A DNA stretch of 64,000 bases from contig NZ_SPUJ01000005.1 in the NCBI RefSeq assembly GCF_004522105.1, positions 372,001-436,000 on the forward strand, read 5' to 3'. Position 1 is the first letter of the stretch. Each line of letters opens with the position of its first letter. Both the position numbers and the translations under genes were made by a program. The DNA comes from Nocardioides sp. 1609 (GTDB lineage Bacteria; Actinomycetota; Actinomycetes; Propionibacteriales; Nocardioidaceae). Of the stretch, positions 26,758 to 36,511 are shown in pieces. A model generated the notes under the pieces. The model made no database searches, was not told where the DNA came from, and worked only from the letters and a program-made list of their open reading frames with translations.

Positions 26758-27933
26758 TCAGTCCTTGTGGCTCTTGCCGGGCAGGTCGAGCATCCGCTGG
26801 AGGGCGACGAGGGCGTCGCGCTCGGTCTCGGGGTCGACCTCGATCCGGTTGACGACGACGCCGGCGACGAGCGACTCCATCGCCCACACGAAGTGGGGGA
26901 GGTCGATCCGGTTCATCGTCGAGCAGTAGCAGACGTTCTTGTCGAGGAAGACGATCGTCTTGTCGGGGTGGGCCCGGGCCAGGCGCTGCACCAGGTTGAG
27001 CTCGGTGCCGATCGCCCAGACCGACCCGGGCGGCGCCGCCTCGATCGTCTTGATGATGAACTCCGTGGAGCCGACCAGGTCGGCCGACAGGACGACGTCG
27101 TGCGGGCACTCCGGGTGCACCAGGATCTGGACGTCGGGCAGCGTGGCGCGCAGCTCGTCGACGACCTTCGTGGAGAACCGGCCGTGCACCGAGCAGTGGC
27201 CCTTCCACAGGATCACCTTGGCGTCGCGGAGCGCGTCGACGGTGACGCCGCCGCCCGGCAGGTGCGGGTTCCAGACGACGCAGTCGTCGAGGGTGTAGCC
27301 CATCTTGAGCACGGCGGTGTTGCGGCCGAGGTGCTGGTCGGGCAGGAAGAGCACCTTCGTGTCGGGGCCGCGCTGCTCGAAGGCCCACGCGAGGGCGACC
27401 TCGGCGTTCGAGGACGTGCAGACGACGCCGCCGTTGCGGCCGCAGAACGCCTTGATGTCGGCGCTGGAGTTCATGTAGGTCACCGGGACGACGACGTCCT
27501 GGAGCCCGGCGTCGGCCATCGCCTGCCAGGCGGCCTCGACCTGGGGCAGCCGGGCCATGTCGGCCATCGAGCAGCCGGCGGCCAGGTCGGGCAGCACGAC
27601 CTGCTGCTCGGGCCCGGTGAGGATGTCGGCCGACTCGGCCATGAAGTGCACGCCGCAGAAGACGATGAACTCCGCCTCCGGGCGGGCCGCGGCGTCGCGG
27701 GCGAGCTTGAAGGAGTCGCCGGTGACGTCGGCGAACTGGATGACCTCGTCGCGCTGGTAGTGGTGACCGAGCACGAACACCCGCTCGCCGAGCGCCTCCT
27801 TGGCCGCCAGCGCGCGCGCCACCAGGTCGGGGTCGGAGGCCTGTGGCAGGTCGCCGGGGCACTCCACCCCGCGCTCGGAGGCGCGGTCGACGCCCCGGCC
27901 GAGGGGCAGGAGCGGCAGGTCGACGGTCGTCAT
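26758..27933 (-). CDS. nadA: Quinolinate synthase
   Basis: A 391-aa [4Fe-4S] enzyme making quinolinate from iminoaspartate and DHAP in de novo NAD synthesis. Conserved blocks are LGHHYQRDEVIQFADVTGDSFKLA, FCGVHFMAESADIL, CSMADMA, YMNSSADIKAFCG, CTSSNAEVAL, PDQHLGRNTA, HPECPHDVV and CYCSTMNRIDLPHF, the last ones carrying cluster Cys candidates. The length fits the long actinobacterial type. nadB and nadC are not in the window. Confidence 0.97.
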   Translation of the reverse strand: MTTVDLPLLPLGRGVDRASERGVECPGDLPQASDPDLVARALAAKEALGERVFVLGHHYQRDEVIQFADVTGDSFKLARDAAARPEAEFIVFCGVHFMAESADILTGPEQQVVLPDLAAGCSMADMARLPQVEAAWQAMADAGLQDVVVPVTYMNSSADIKAFCGRNGGVVCTSSNAEVALAWAFEQRGPDTKVLFLPDQHLGRNTAVLKMGYTLDDCVVWNPHLPGGGVTVDALRDAKVILWKGHCSVHGRFSTKVVDELRATLPDVQILVHPECPHDVVLSADLVGSTEFIIKTIEAAPPGSVWAIGTELNLVQRLARAHPDKTIVFLDKNVCYCSTMNRIDLPHFVWAMESLVAGVVVNRIEVDPETERDALVALQRMLDLPGKSHKD

Positions 27934-27948
27934 GGCTCGATCCTAGGT

Positions 27949-28836
27949 CTAGAGCAGTGCGCCGTTGTGCAGGTACGTCGTCGGCGGCCGCATCCCGCGC
28001 AGCGCCAGGTACCCCGACGTCCGCAGCCCGAGCCGGACGGCGGTGCCGATCTCGATCGCCCAGGCGTTGGCGGCGGTGACGTGACCGATGCTCTGCACGG
28101 CCGGTCCCTCGGCGATCGTCGACCACAGCAGCCGCTGCGCGGTGCGGCGGTTGGTGGCCGCGAGCAGCACCACCGCGCCCCGAGGGTTGAGGTAGGCGTA
28201 GCCCGAGCCGGTGGTGGAGTCGCTCACGACCGCGCGGAAGATCCGCTGCATCAGCGGGTGGTCCGGGCCGTGCGCGGCGCCGCGGCAGTGCCGGTCGACG
28301 GAGTCCATCAGGTCGGTGTCGGCGGCGGTCGCCCCGCGCACCTTCGCCCCGGCGTCCGGCGGGATCGCGGTGCGGTCGACGGTGCCGGAGAGACCCATCT
28401 GCGGGTGCATCGTGAAGCCGGCCAGCAGGTAGCGGCGCACGGCCCTCGGGTCGTCGGACGCCGAGAGCATCCCGCGCAGGCAGCCCCGGCTGTGGGTCAG
28501 CGCCGCGTCCAGGACCTGCTTGCCCAGCCCGCGGCCCTGCTGGCCGGGGCGCACGGCGTACGTCGCCAGGATCCAGGTGCCCTCGCGACGGATGCTGGTC
28601 GCGAAGCCGAGCATCACGCCGTCCTCCTCGGCGACCCAGCACCCGCCGGCGTCGGTGACGAGGAAGTGCCGGGTCCGCTCGATCCACCCGGCGCTGTGGT
28701 CGGGGCGGCGCGGCTCCGGGTCCGGCTGGTCGCGCCGGAACACGCGGCGGTCGAGCTCGAGGAACGCCTCGTCCGAGAGCCGCTCGGCGGTCGGTACGTC
28801 GTCGGGCCGCATCGGCCGGATCAGCACACCACTCAC
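27949..28836 (-). CDS. GNAT N-acetyltransferase with C-terminal SCP2-like region
   Basis: A 295-aa protein with GNAT domain at residues 1-140: IRPMRPDDVPTAERLSDEAF and the CoA motif TYAVRPGQQGRGLGKQVLDAAL. The second half (TAIPPDAGAKVRGATAADTDLMDSVDRHCRGAAHG to the end) resembles an additional acetyltransferase-like or sterol-carrier-like lobe seen in two-domain actinobacterial GNATs. The GTG start at 28836 is fixed by VSGVLIRPMRP. It lies 15 bp upstream of nadA on the same strand, so cotranscription is possible. The substrate is unknown. Confidence 0.85.
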   Translation of the reverse strand: MSGVLIRPMRPDDVPTAERLSDEAFLELDRRVFRRDQPDPEPRRPDHSAGWIERTRHFLVTDAGGCWVAEEDGVMLGFATSIRREGTWILATYAVRPGQQGRGLGKQVLDAALTHSRGCLRGMLSASDDPRAVRRYLLAGFTMHPQMGLSGTVDRTAIPPDAGAKVRGATAADTDLMDSVDRHCRGAAHGPDHPLMQRIFRAVVSDSTTGSGYAYLNPRGAVVLLAATNRRTAQRLLWSTIAEGPAVQSIGHVTAANAWAIEIGTAVRLGLRTSGYLALRGMRPPTTYLHNGALL

Positions 28837-28881
28837 GGCACCACCGTAGGGACCGTCGCGGGGAGTCGGCACTATGGCCGC

Positions 28882-29964
28882 ATGCGCGTCCTCGTGGCTC
28901 CCGACAAGTTCGCCGGCACCCTGACCGCCGTGGAGGCGGCCGAGGCGATCGCCGCGGGCTGGCGCCGCCGTGCGCCCGACGACGAGCTCGACCTCGCTCC
29001 GATGGCCGACGGCGGGCCCGGGTTCGTCGACGTCCTGCACGCCGCGCTCGGCGGTCGGCTCGACGTCGTCACCGTGCGCGGCCCCCTCGGCGAGCCGGTG
29101 CCCGCGACGCTGCTCCACGTCGGCGACACCGCCTACGTCGAGAGCGCCCAGGCCTGCGGCCTCCACCTGACCGGCGGCGAGCGCGCCGAGGAGGCCACGA
29201 CCTTCGGCGTCGGCGAGCTGGTGCGCGCCGCGATCGAGGCGGGTGCGGCGACCGTCGTGGTCGGGCTCGGGGGGTCCGGCACCAACGACGGCGGGGCCGG
29301 CCTGCTCGCCGCGCTCGGCGCCGAGGCCGACCGGCCCCTGGACGCGGGCGTCGCCGGCCTGGCCGGCGTCACCGCGGTGACGCTGCCGCGCCTGGGGGTG
29401 TCGCTGGTGCTCGCCTCCGACGTCGACATCCCGCTCACCGGGCTCTTCGGTGCCACCAAGACCTTCGGTCCCCAGAAGGGGCTCGGCGAGGACCGGATCG
29501 CCGAGGTCGACGGCTGGCTCGAGGGGTTCGCGGCCGCCACGAACCGCCGCACGTCGCTCGACAAGGGGGCCGGGGCCGCCGGCGGGCTCGGCTTCGCCCT
29601 GCTCTGCCTCGGCGCGCACCGCGAGCCGGGGATCCGGCTGGTGGCGGACGCCGTAAGGCTGGCCGAGCGGGCCCGCCGGGCCGACCTCGTGATCACCGGC
29701 GAGGGTGCCTTCGACTTCTCCAGCCGTTCCGGGAAGGTGCCCTACGGCGTCGCCGAGGTCGCCGCCGAGGCCCTGCGACCCTGCGTCGCGATCGCCGGCC
29801 AGGTGCTGGTCGGCTCCCGCGAGATGCGCGCGCTCGGGGTCGAGTCGGCGTACTCGCTGGCGGACCTGGTGGGGGAGGAGCGCGCCTTCGCAGACCCGTC
29901 CGGAGCCCTGGCGGAGGTCGCGGCCAGGGTCGCGAGGACCTGGTCACGTCCCGGCCAGGAATAA
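28882..29964 (+). CDS. Glycerate kinase
   Basis: A 360-aa glycerate kinase (GlxK/GarK fold). It has the N-terminal VLVAPDKFAGTLTAVEAAEAIAAGW, APMADGGPGFVDVL, VVGLGGSGTNDGGAGLLAALG and DLVITGEGAFDFSSRSGKVPYGVA (substrate/nucleotide site). It phosphorylates D-glycerate to 2- or 3-phosphoglycerate. It is upstream of erpA, the same neighbourhood as Rv2205c-Rv2204c in M. tuberculosis. ATG 28882 fits the family N-terminus. Confidence 0.95.
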   Translation: MRVLVAPDKFAGTLTAVEAAEAIAAGWRRRAPDDELDLAPMADGGPGFVDVLHAALGGRLDVVTVRGPLGEPVPATLLHVGDTAYVESAQACGLHLTGGERAEEATTFGVGELVRAAIEAGAATVVVGLGGSGTNDGGAGLLAALGAEADRPLDAGVAGLAGVTAVTLPRLGVSLVLASDVDIPLTGLFGATKTFGPQKGLGEDRIAEVDGWLEGFAAATNRRTSLDKGAGAAGGLGFALLCLGAHREPGIRLVADAVRLAERARRADLVITGEGAFDFSSRSGKVPYGVAEVAAEALRPCVAIAGQVLVGSREMRALGVESAYSLADLVGEERAFADPSGALAEVAARVARTWSRPGQE

Positions 29965-30048
29965 CCCTCGGTGTGCGACCATTGACCAGAAGATCGATCC
30001 AGGCACAACCGCCCAGTTCTCAGGGCCAACTTCACGGGAGTCATCGAC

Positions 30049-30414
30049 ATGACCGAGCAGCTCGAGACCACCACGACCGAGCGCCGCACCGACCAGATCA
30101 ACCTGAGCTCGGTGGCCGCTGCCAAGGTGCAGAGCCTCCTCGCCCAGGAGGGTCGCGACGACCTCGCCCTGCGGATCAGCGTGCAGCCCGGTGGCTGCAG
30201 CGGTCTGCGCTACCAGCTCTTCTTCGACGAGCGCACCCTCGACGGTGACGTCGTCACCGACTTCGACGGCGTCGCCGTGGTCGTCGACCGGATGAGCGTC
30301 CCCTACCTCAACGGCGCCGAGATCGACTTCGTCGACTCGATCGAGAAGCAGGGCTTCACGATCGACAACCCGAACGCGACGGGCTCCTGCGCCTGCGGAG
30401 ACTCCTTCCACTGA
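30049..30414 (+). CDS. erpA: Iron-sulfur cluster insertion protein ErpA (A-type carrier)
   Basis: A 121-aa HesB/IscA-fold protein. The three invariant cysteines are C50 (GGCSGLRY), C114 and C116 (SCACGDSFH), so it can bind and transfer an Fe-S cluster. It has an N-terminal Thr-rich extension. Likely clients in this window include the Rieske protein and NadA (inference). ATG 30049 follows an 84-bp leader. The stop codon overlaps the start of a hairpin repeat. Confidence 0.95.
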   Translation: MTEQLETTTTERRTDQINLSSVAAAKVQSLLAQEGRDDLALRISVQPGGCSGLRYQLFFDERTLDGDVVTDFDGVAVVVDRMSVPYLNGAEIDFVDSIEKQGFTIDNPNATGSCACGDSFH

Positions 30415-30465
30415 TCGAGCAGGCGTCGCGACCGAGGGACGAGGTCGCGAGAGCGCGTCGAGATC
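30413..30465. repeat. Hairpin repeat abutting the erpA stop codon
   Basis: GATCGAGC at 30413 and GCGTCGAGATC at about 30455 form weak outer arms around a CGCGACC/GGTCGCG inner stem. The ends resemble a degenerate form of the TCGAG-ended REP-like family at 6409 and 14505, but the centre is different. It probably represents another repeat subfamily. Confidence 0.4.
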
Positions 30466-30505
30466 TGCCGAGCGGCCAGACCGACTGAGGTCCGGCCCTC
30501 GAACA

Positions 30506-30540
30506 CAAGAACCCCGCGACGACGTCGCGGGGTTCTTGTC
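30506..30540 (+). terminator. Rho-independent terminator after erpA
   Basis: A 15-bp perfect stem (CAAGAACCCCGCGAC / GTCGCGGGGTTCTTG, 30506-30520 with 30524-30538) with A-rich and T-rich edges, so it may serve both erpA and the convergent small gene. Confidence 0.88.
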
Positions 30541-30583
30541 GCCTCCAGGGCCGGACCGGTGGCCGGGGCCGGGCCGGCCGGAC

Positions 30584-30808
30584 TCAGCGCCCGTACAACG
30601 CGGCGGCCAGCCTCGCGGCGGCCTCGGAGACCTCGATCCGGGGCTTCGGCCGCTCGCCGGGCTGCTCGTCGAAGTGCAGGCTCGGCGCCGGTCGCGAGGC
30701 CAGGTGCGCGGCGCGCCGGAGCCGGAGCCGGTCGCCCGTCGCGCGGCAGTCGTCGTGCATCTCGGCGGGGGTCTCGAGGTCGTCGTGGGAGTGCGAGGTC
30801 GAGGCCAT
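30584..30808 (-). CDS. Small hypothetical protein
   Basis: A 74-aa acidic/basic mixed protein starting MASTSHSHDDLETPAEMHDDCRATGD and ending IEVSEAAARLAAALYGR. No membrane segment or known domain is visible. There is no clear ribosome binding site; translation could be leaderless (a TAGCGT-like -10 lies about 10 bp before ATG 30808). It is divergent from the PfkB kinase and convergent with erpA. Its reality is moderately supported by codon usage and position. Confidence 0.5.
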   Translation of the reverse strand: MASTSHSHDDLETPAEMHDDCRATGDRLRLRRAAHLASRPAPSLHFDEQPGERPKPRIEVSEAAARLAAALYGR

Positions 30809-30833
30809 GTCTCGACGCTAGGGCTTACTGATT

Positions 30834-30851
30834 GGTACGGATACGCGTACC
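30834..30851. promoter_or_regulatory. Inverted repeat at the PfkB kinase promoter
   Basis: GGTACG-N6-CGTACC (30834-30851) lies 20 bp ahead of the kinase GTG. TAGTGT at 30858-30863 could be the -10 of a nearly leaderless transcript, so the inverted repeat would cover the -35 region as an operator. Confidence 0.4.
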
Positions 30852-30871
30852 GCTGGGTAGTGTTCCCTCAC

Positions 30872-31846
30872 GTGCCTCTCCTCATCGCCGGCTCCATCGC
30901 CACCGACCACCTGATGTCCTTCGGCGGCAAGTTCGCCGACTCGCTCGTGGTCGAGCAGCTCGACAAGATCTCGCTGTCCTTCCTGGTCGACGAGCTCGAG
31001 ATCCGGCGTGGGGGTGTCGCGGCCAACATGACGTTCGGTCTCGGCTGCCTCGGGCTGCGGCCGGTGCTGGTCGGCGCGGCCGGCGACGACTTCGCCGACT
31101 ACCGCTCCTGGCTCGAGCGGCACGGCGTCGACTGCTCCGGCGTCCGGATCTCCGAGACCAAGCACACGGCGAGGTTCGTGTGCACGACCGACCCGACCGG
31201 CGCCCAGATCGCGTCGTTCTACCCGGGTGCCATGAGCGAGGCCCGGCTGATCGAGCTGGCCCCGATCGTCGCCCGCGTCGGGGCCCCCGACTACGTCCTC
31301 GTCGGCGCCGACGACCCGGCCGGCATGCTGCGGCACACCGACGAGTGCCGTCAGCGCGGCTACCCGTTCATCGCCGACCCGAGCCAGCAGCTGGCCTTCG
31401 GTGACGGCGCGATGATCCGTCAGCTCATCGACGGCGCCACGCTGCTGTTCTCCAACGAGTACGAGTCGCACATGATCGAGCAGAAGACCGGCTGGAGCGC
31501 CTCGGAGGTGCTCGACCGGGTCGGCACCCAGGTCACCACGCTCGGCAAGCACGGCGTCCGCGTCGTCCGGAGCGGCGAGGACCCGATCGTGGTCGCCGCC
31601 GCCACCGGTGTGGCCGCGGTCGAGCCGACCGGGGTCGGCGACGCCTTCCGGGCCGGCTTCCTGGCCGCGCTCGAGTGGGACCTCGGCCTCGAGCGCGCCG
31701 CCCAGGTCGGCTGCGTCCTGGCCGCCTACGTCGTCGAGACCATCGGCACCCAGGAGTACTCCTTCACGCCGACCGAGTTCGTGGCCCGTCTCGAGGAGTC
31801 CTACGGGGCCGCGGCCGCCGCCGAGGTCGCCGCGCACCTCGGGTGA
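30872..31846 (+). CDS. PfkB-family carbohydrate/adenosine kinase
   Basis: A 324-aa ribokinase-fold kinase. GGVAANMTFGLGCLGLRPVLVGAAGDDF is the N-terminal PfkB signature, TLGKHGVRVV precedes the C-terminal signature VEPTGVGDAFRAGFLAAL with the catalytic Asp (GVGD). The closest well-known relative by context is M. tuberculosis Rv2202c, an adenosine kinase, which also sits near ctaC and the bc1 genes. Substrate specificity (adenosine or sugar) is inferred. GTG 30872 fits the VPLLIAGSIATDHLM N-terminus. Confidence 0.92.
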   Translation: MPLLIAGSIATDHLMSFGGKFADSLVVEQLDKISLSFLVDELEIRRGGVAANMTFGLGCLGLRPVLVGAAGDDFADYRSWLERHGVDCSGVRISETKHTARFVCTTDPTGAQIASFYPGAMSEARLIELAPIVARVGAPDYVLVGADDPAGMLRHTDECRQRGYPFIADPSQQLAFGDGAMIRQLIDGATLLFSNEYESHMIEQKTGWSASEVLDRVGTQVTTLGKHGVRVVRSGEDPIVVAAATGVAAVEPTGVGDAFRAGFLAALEWDLGLERAAQVGCVLAAYVVETIGTQEYSFTPTEFVARLEESYGAAAAAEVAAHLG

Positions 31847-31868
31847 CGGCCCCCGTGCGCCACGCCGT

Positions 31869-31899
31869 GCGCTACGTCGTGCGCCGGACCACGTAGCGC
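31869..31899. terminator. Symmetric hairpin between convergent PfkB kinase and TusA genes
   Basis: GCGCTACGT (31869-31877) pairs with ACGTAGCGC (31891-31899). It includes the TusA stop codon. Confidence 0.5.
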
Positions 31900-32117
31900 G
31901 CGACGCCGTCGTCGGCGGTGTCCTGCCCGACGTACTCCTGACCGCGCATGCGGCACCACGCCGGGACGTCGTGGCGCGCGGCCGCGTCGGTCGCCACGAC
32001 CGCGACGACCCCGCCGACCGGGACCTCCCCGATCCGGCGGGCCAGGTCGATGACCGGCTGGGGGCACAGCAGGCCCCGGCAGTCGAGCTCGAGGTCGGGC
32101 ACGAGGTCAGGATCCAT
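31872..32117 (-). CDS. TusA-family sulfurtransferase
   Basis: An 81-aa protein with the TusA signature LDCRGLLCPQPVIDLARRI; Cys18 in the CPxP motif is the sulfur-carrying residue. It receives persulfide sulfur from a cysteine desulfurase and passes it to tRNA-thiolation, molybdopterin or other acceptors. The overlap with the upstream cysteine desulfurase gene (32107-32117) strongly suggests a donor-acceptor pair. The terminal acceptor is not shown by this window. Confidence 0.93.
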   Translation of the reverse strand: MDPDLVPDLELDCRGLLCPQPVIDLARRIGEVPVGGVVAVVATDAAARHDVPAWCRMRGQEYVGQDTADDGVARYVVRRTT

Positions 32118-33288
32118 CTCGGAGCCCCGCGACGACCTCGGGGAGCACGGCGCAGAACGCCTCGACCTCGGCGTCGGTCGTGCTGCGGGTCAACGAGACC
32201 CGGACGTTGCCGTGGGTGAGGGCACCCATGGCGGCCAGCACGTGGGAGGGCTCGAGGGTCGAGGCGGTGCACGCCGACCCGCTCGCGACGCCGAAGCCGC
32301 GGCGGTCGAGCTCGGTGACCAGCTGCTCGCCGTTCACGTAGAGCACCGAGAACGTCGTCAGGTGGGGGAGTCGCCGTTCGGGGTCGCCGACGACGTCGAC
32401 GTCGCCGATCGCGGCCGCTGCGGCCCGGATGCGGGCGATCCAGGCGTGCTGACGGGCCCCGAGGTCGTCCCGCTCGGCCACGACGGCCTGCAGCGCCGCG
32501 GCGGCGGCCAAGGCGGCCGGGACGTTCTCGAAGCCGCTGGCGCGGTGGTCGGAGCGGTCGTCGGCCGGGAACGGCGACGTCCAGCGGGCGCCGCGGCGCA
32601 CCAGCAGGACGCCGACCCCGGCCGGTCCGCCCCACTTGTGCGCGGAGCCGGCCAGGGCCTGCCAGGTGCGGGGCAGCGGGACGCGGCCCATCGAGGCGCA
32701 CGCGTCGACGAACAGCTGGGTGCCCGGTGGCAGCTCCACCTCGTCGACGGGCTGGAGCGTGCCGACCTCGTGGTTGGCGCTCTGCAGCGCGACGGCGGCG
32801 GCTGGGCCCTCGGCGAGGGCGGCGGCGAGGGCGTCGCGGTCGACCCGGGCCCCGCGGTCGACGCCGACCAGGGTCGGCTCGCCCCACCACTGCGCGGCGT
32901 GCCGGACGGCGGCGTGCTCCACCTCGGCGAGCACGACCCGGCGCCCGCGGCCGGCGTCCGCGGCGGCCAGCCCGAGCAGCCCGCGGTGCACCGCCTCGGT
33001 GCCCGACCCGGTGAACGTCACCTCGTCGGAGCGCACCTCCAGGCACTCCGCCACCACGGCGCGGGCGTTGTCGAGCAGCAGCCGCGCGGTGCGCCCGGGG
33101 TGGTGCAGCCGCCGGGGATCGGCGTACCCCGCGTCGAGGGCGGCGAGGAACGTCGTCCGGGCAACGGGGTGCAGAGGCTCGGTGGACGCCGCGTCGAGGT
33201 AGGCGCCGCGCGCTGCGGCGCCGTCCGACCCTGACTCCGACCGGGGTGCTTCCCCACGTTCCGACACGACCACGATCCAACCACCCAC
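32107..33288 (-). CDS. Cysteine desulfurase/aminotransferase class V family protein
   Basis: A 393-aa PLP enzyme (NifS/IscS branch). It has the PLP lysine K218 in AGSAHKWGGP, the loop cysteine in ASGSACTASTLEPSHVLAAMG and SANHEVGTLQPV. It mobilises sulfur from L-cysteine as persulfide and likely hands it to the co-operonic TusA protein. GTG 33288 is the longest start; the GTGs a few codons later (VVSERG) are equally possible. It is divergent from ctaC with 86 bp between them, including the likely promoters. Confidence 0.93.
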   Translation of the reverse strand: MGGWIVVVSERGEAPRSESGSDGAAARGAYLDAASTEPLHPVARTTFLAALDAGYADPRRLHHPGRTARLLLDNARAVVAECLEVRSDEVTFTGSGTEAVHRGLLGLAAADAGRGRRVVLAEVEHAAVRHAAQWWGEPTLVGVDRGARVDRDALAAALAEGPAAAVALQSANHEVGTLQPVDEVELPPGTQLFVDACASMGRVPLPRTWQALAGSAHKWGGPAGVGVLLVRRGARWTSPFPADDRSDHRASGFENVPAALAAAAALQAVVAERDDLGARQHAWIARIRAAAAAIGDVDVVGDPERRLPHLTTFSVLYVNGEQLVTELDRRGFGVASGSACTASTLEPSHVLAAMGALTHGNVRVSLTRSTTDAEVEAFCAVLPEVVAGLRDGS

Positions 33289-33374
33289 CCGGGGGCGCCG
33301 CGGACGGACTCCGCGCGATACTGTTCGGGTCTGTTCGTGATCGTCTGATTGTTGGCTGAGAGGAAGGCTCGTTC

Positions 33375-34271
33375 GTGGGTCTGCAACTCCCCGAGCGCAC
33401 TGCGCCGGCTCCCCGACGTGGCCGCCGTGTCGGTCTCGCCGTCCTGCTCGGCGTCGCGCTCGTCGTCCTCGCCGGCTGCGGCACCGACACCGAGCTGGAG
33501 CGCCTCGCGATGCCCGACCCGGTCACGGTCGAGGGTGAGTCCACCCTCGCGCTGTGGCAGGGCGCCTGGATCGCCGCCCTCCTCACCGGTGGGTTCGTCT
33601 GGGGCCTGATCTTCTACGTCATCTTCCGCTACCGCCGCCGGCACGCCGACGAGGTCCCGGTGCAGACGCGCTACAACCTGCCGCTCGAGATCTTCTACAC
33701 GATCTTCCCGATCATCATGGTCATCGTCTTCTTCGACCACACGATCAAGACGCAGAACATCGTGCTCAACGACGAGGACGTCCCGGTCCAGAACACCGTG
33801 GTCGTCGTCGGCCAGCAGTGGTCGTGGACGTTCAACTACCCCGAGGCGGTCGACGGCGAGGACGGTCAGCCCGTCAACGTCTTCGAGTCCGGCACCGGCA
33901 ACAACATCCCCAAGCTCGTCATCCCGGTCGACACGACCACGCGGTTCGAGCTGCGCAGCCCCGACGTGATCCACGACTTCGGGGTCCCCGGCTTCCTCAT
34001 CAAGATGGACGTCATGCCGGGCCAGGACAACCACTTCCAGGTCACGCCGAAGAAGACCGGCACCTACGCCGGCAAGTGCTACGAGCTGTGCGGCGTCTAC
34101 CACTCCCGCATGCTCTTCACCGTCGACGTCGTGACCCAGGAGGAGTACGAGGCGTACCTCCAGGGTCAGTACGACGCCGACTTCTACTCCGACGACCCGG
34201 TCTGCGGCGGCTCGTTCGCCAACACCCAGGTCGGTCTGGACACCGAGGAGAACGGGGAGGTCTGCCAGTGA
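33375..34271 (+). CDS. ctaC: Cytochrome c oxidase subunit II
   Basis: A 298-aa lipoprotein-type subunit: signal [17 protein letters not shown] with lipobox Cys, two membrane helices ([35 protein letters not shown]) and a periplasmic cupredoxin domain. CuA ligands are visible as His in [10 protein letters not shown] and the [12 protein letters not shown] motif. It accepts electrons from the diheme cytochrome of the bc1-aa3 supercomplex. It starts at GTG after AGAGGAAGG; its stop overlaps the ctaD start. It follows the order ctaC-ctaD-ctaF. Confidence 0.97.
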   Translation: MGLQLPERTAPAPRRGRRVGLAVLLGVALVVLAGCGTDTELERLAMPDPVTVEGESTLALWQGAWIAALLTGGFVWGLIFYVIFRYRRRHADEVPVQTRYNLPLEIFYTIFPIIMVIVFFDHTIKTQNIVLNDEDVPVQNTVVVVGQQWSWTFNYPEAVDGEDGQPVNVFESGTGNNIPKLVIPVDTTTRFELRSPDVIHDFGVPGFLIKMDVMPGQDNHFQVTPKKTGTYAGKCYELCGVYHSRMLFTVDVVTQEEYEAYLQGQYDADFYSDDPVCGGSFANTQVGLDTEENGEVCQ

Positions 34272-36085
34272 CCACCACCGCAGCCCCCATCACGGGCAGC
34301 GTCGCGCCGGACCGCAAGCCGCTGGGTCAGCAGCTGGTCAAGATGATGACCACGACCGATCACAAGCTGATCGGCAAGATGTACCTCGTCACGTCGTTCG
34401 CCTGGTTCCTCGTCGCCGGCCTGATGGCGATGCTCATCCGCTCCGAGCTGGCGTTCCCGGGCAACCAGGTCGTCAACGACGAGCTGTACAACCAGCTCTT
34501 CACCATGCACGGCACGATCATGCTGCTGCTCTTCGCGACGCCGCTCTTCTTCGGCTTCGCGAACGTGATCATGCCGCTCCAGATCGGTTCGCCCGACGTC
34601 GCGTTCCCGCGCATGAACATGTTCAGCTACTGGCTGTTCCTGTTCGGCGGCCTCATCGCCGCCTCCGGGTTCCTGACCCCCGCCGGCGCGGCCGACTTCG
34701 GCTGGTTCGCCTACACGCCCCTCTCGGACTCCGTGCGCTCGCCGGGCGTGGGCGGTGACCTCTGGATCATGGGCCTGTGGATGGCCGGTCTCGGCACCAT
34801 CCTCGGCGCGGTCAACTTCATCACCACGATCATCTGCATGCGCGCACCCGGCATGACCATGTTCCGGATGCCGCTGTTCGTCTGGAACACGCTGGTGACC
34901 AGCCTGCTCGTGCTGATCGCCTTCCCGGTGCTCGCCGGCGCGCTGCTCTCGCTCGAGGCCGACCGCCAGCTCGGCGCCCACGTCTTCGACACCGCCCACG
35001 GCGGCGCGATCCTGTGGCAGCACCTGTTCTGGTTCTTCGGCCACCCCGAGGTCTACATCATCGCGCTGCCGTTCTTCGGCATCGTGACCGAGATCCTCCC
35101 GGTCTTCAGCCGCAAGCCGCTCTTCGGCTACGTCGGCCTGGTCGGCGCGACGCTCGGCATCGCGATCCTCTCGGTCGCGGTGTGGGCCCACCACATGTTC
35201 GTCACCGGCGCGGTGAACCTGCCCTTCTTCTCGGGCATGACGTTCCTGATCGCCGTACCGACGGGGGTGAAGTTCTTCAACTGGATCGGCACGATGTGGG
35301 GCGGATCCATATCGTTCGACACCCCGATGCTGTGGTCGATCGGCTTCCTGACGACGTTCCTGTTCGGTGGCCTGACCGGCATCATCCTGGCCAGCCCGCC
35401 GCTCGACTTCCACGTCTCCGACTCCTACTTCGTGGTCGCGCACTTCCACTACGTCGTCTTCGGCACCGTGGTGTTCGCGATGTTCGCCGGCTTCTACTTC
35501 TGGTGGCCGAAGATGACCGGCCGGATGCTCGACGAGCGCCTCGGCAAGGTCCACTTCTGGCTGCTCTTCGTGGGCTTCCACACGACCTTCCTGGTCCAGC
35601 ACTGGCTGGGTGTCGAGGGCATGCCGCGGCGCTACGCCGACTACCTCGAGAGCGACGGCTGGGAGACCCTCAACCAGATCTCGACGGTGGGTGCCTTCCT
35701 GCTCGGCGCGTCCACGCTGCCGTTCCTCTACAACGTCTACGTCTCCCGCAAGGCGCCGCTGGTCGAGGTCGACGACCCGTGGGGCTGGGGCCGCTCGCTC
35801 GAGTGGGCCACCAGCTGCCCGCCGCCGCGACACAACTTCCACTCCATCCCGCGGATCCGCTCGGAGTCGCCGGCGTTCGACCTGCACCACCCCGAGGTGG
35901 CCGCGATCGAGCTCGACGAGAACTCCTCGGCACGCGACGGCAAGTTCGCCGACGCACCCGACATGGAGGGCCGCGAGGACCTCGTCAACGGACGGCTCGG
36001 CAAGGACGACCACGCCACCGACCGCGCCGACAGCTACGACCACGGCGACGGCGACGACGCCGCGGGCGAGGAGACCACCCGATGA
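34268..36085 (+). CDS. ctaD: Cytochrome c oxidase subunit I
   Basis: A 605-aa heme-copper oxidase core with about 12 membrane helices. Heme a ligand in [15 protein letters not shown], the CuB and cross-linked Tyr region [26 protein letters not shown], and [14 protein letters not shown] are all present, so the catalytic site is complete. A hydrophilic C-terminal tail (His/Asp-rich, last 70 residues) is longer than in model enzymes. GTG 34268 overlaps the ctaC stop; the stop overlaps ctaF. Confidence 0.98.
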   Translation: MTTTAAPITGSVAPDRKPLGQQLVKMMTTTDHKLIGKMYLVTSFAWFLVAGLMAMLIRSELAFPGNQVVNDELYNQLFTMHGTIMLLLFATPLFFGFANVIMPLQIGSPDVAFPRMNMFSYWLFLFGGLIAASGFLTPAGAADFGWFAYTPLSDSVRSPGVGGDLWIMGLWMAGLGTILGAVNFITTIICMRAPGMTMFRMPLFVWNTLVTSLLVLIAFPVLAGALLSLEADRQLGAHVFDTAHGGAILWQHLFWFFGHPEVYIIALPFFGIVTEILPVFSRKPLFGYVGLVGATLGIAILSVAVWAHHMFVTGAVNLPFFSGMTFLIAVPTGVKFFNWIGTMWGGSISFDTPMLWSIGFLTTFLFGGLTGIILASPPLDFHVSDSYFVVAHFHYVVFGTVVFAMFAGFYFWWPKMTGRMLDERLGKVHFWLLFVGFHTTFLVQHWLGVEGMPRRYADYLESDGWETLNQISTVGAFLLGASTLPFLYNVYVSRKAPLVEVDDPWGWGRSLEWATSCPPPRHNFHSIPRIRSESPAFDLHHPEVAAIELDENSSARDGKFADAPDMEGREDLVNGRLGKDDHATDRADSYDHGDGDDAAGEETTR

Positions 36086-36498
36086 AGGCGGAGGCCTGGA
36101 TCTTCGGCATCACGACCATCTTCCTGGTGCTCGTGACGCCGGCGTACTGGTTCGTCACCGACGGCAGCGAGCACGGCGGCGACTGGACCGGCACCTCGGC
36201 GCTGGTCATGACGACGCTGCTGGCCGCGATGGTCACCCTCTACCTCGGCTTCCACGCCAAGAAGATGGAGCCCCGGCCCGAGGACCGCAAGGACGGCGAG
36301 ATCGCCGACGGCGCCGGGGAGCTCGGGTTCTTCCCGCCGTACTCCTGGTGGCCGCTGTGGTGCGGTCTGACGCTCGGCGTCATGGTCTTCGGCGTCGCCG
36401 CCGGCGCGTGGTGGCTCGTCATCATCGGTGGGGTGCTCGGCGCCGTGGCGCTCTGCGGCCTGGTGTTCGAGTACTACCGCGGCGTGCACGCACACTGA
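36082..36498 (+). CDS. ctaF: Cytochrome c oxidase subunit IV (actinobacterial type)
   Basis: A 138-aa protein with four hydrophobic helices ([80 protein letters not shown]), matching the actinobacterial CtaF family. It is a structural subunit of the bc1-aa3 supercomplex. ATG 36082 overlaps the ctaD stop. Confidence 0.94.
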   Translation: MKAEAWIFGITTIFLVLVTPAYWFVTDGSEHGGDWTGTSALVMTTLLAAMVTLYLGFHAKKMEPRPEDRKDGEIADGAGELGFFPPYSWWPLWCGLTLGVMVFGVAAGAWWLVIIGGVLGAVALCGLVFEYYRGVHAH

Positions 36499-36511
36499 CC
36501 CACGGGTCCGT

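Noticed and set aside
31846..31899. Identical peptide tail VVRRTT readable on both strands at the kinase/TusA junction
   Set aside because: It follows from the symmetric hairpin GCGCTACGT/ACGTAGCGC; the plus-strand reading is not part of a gene.
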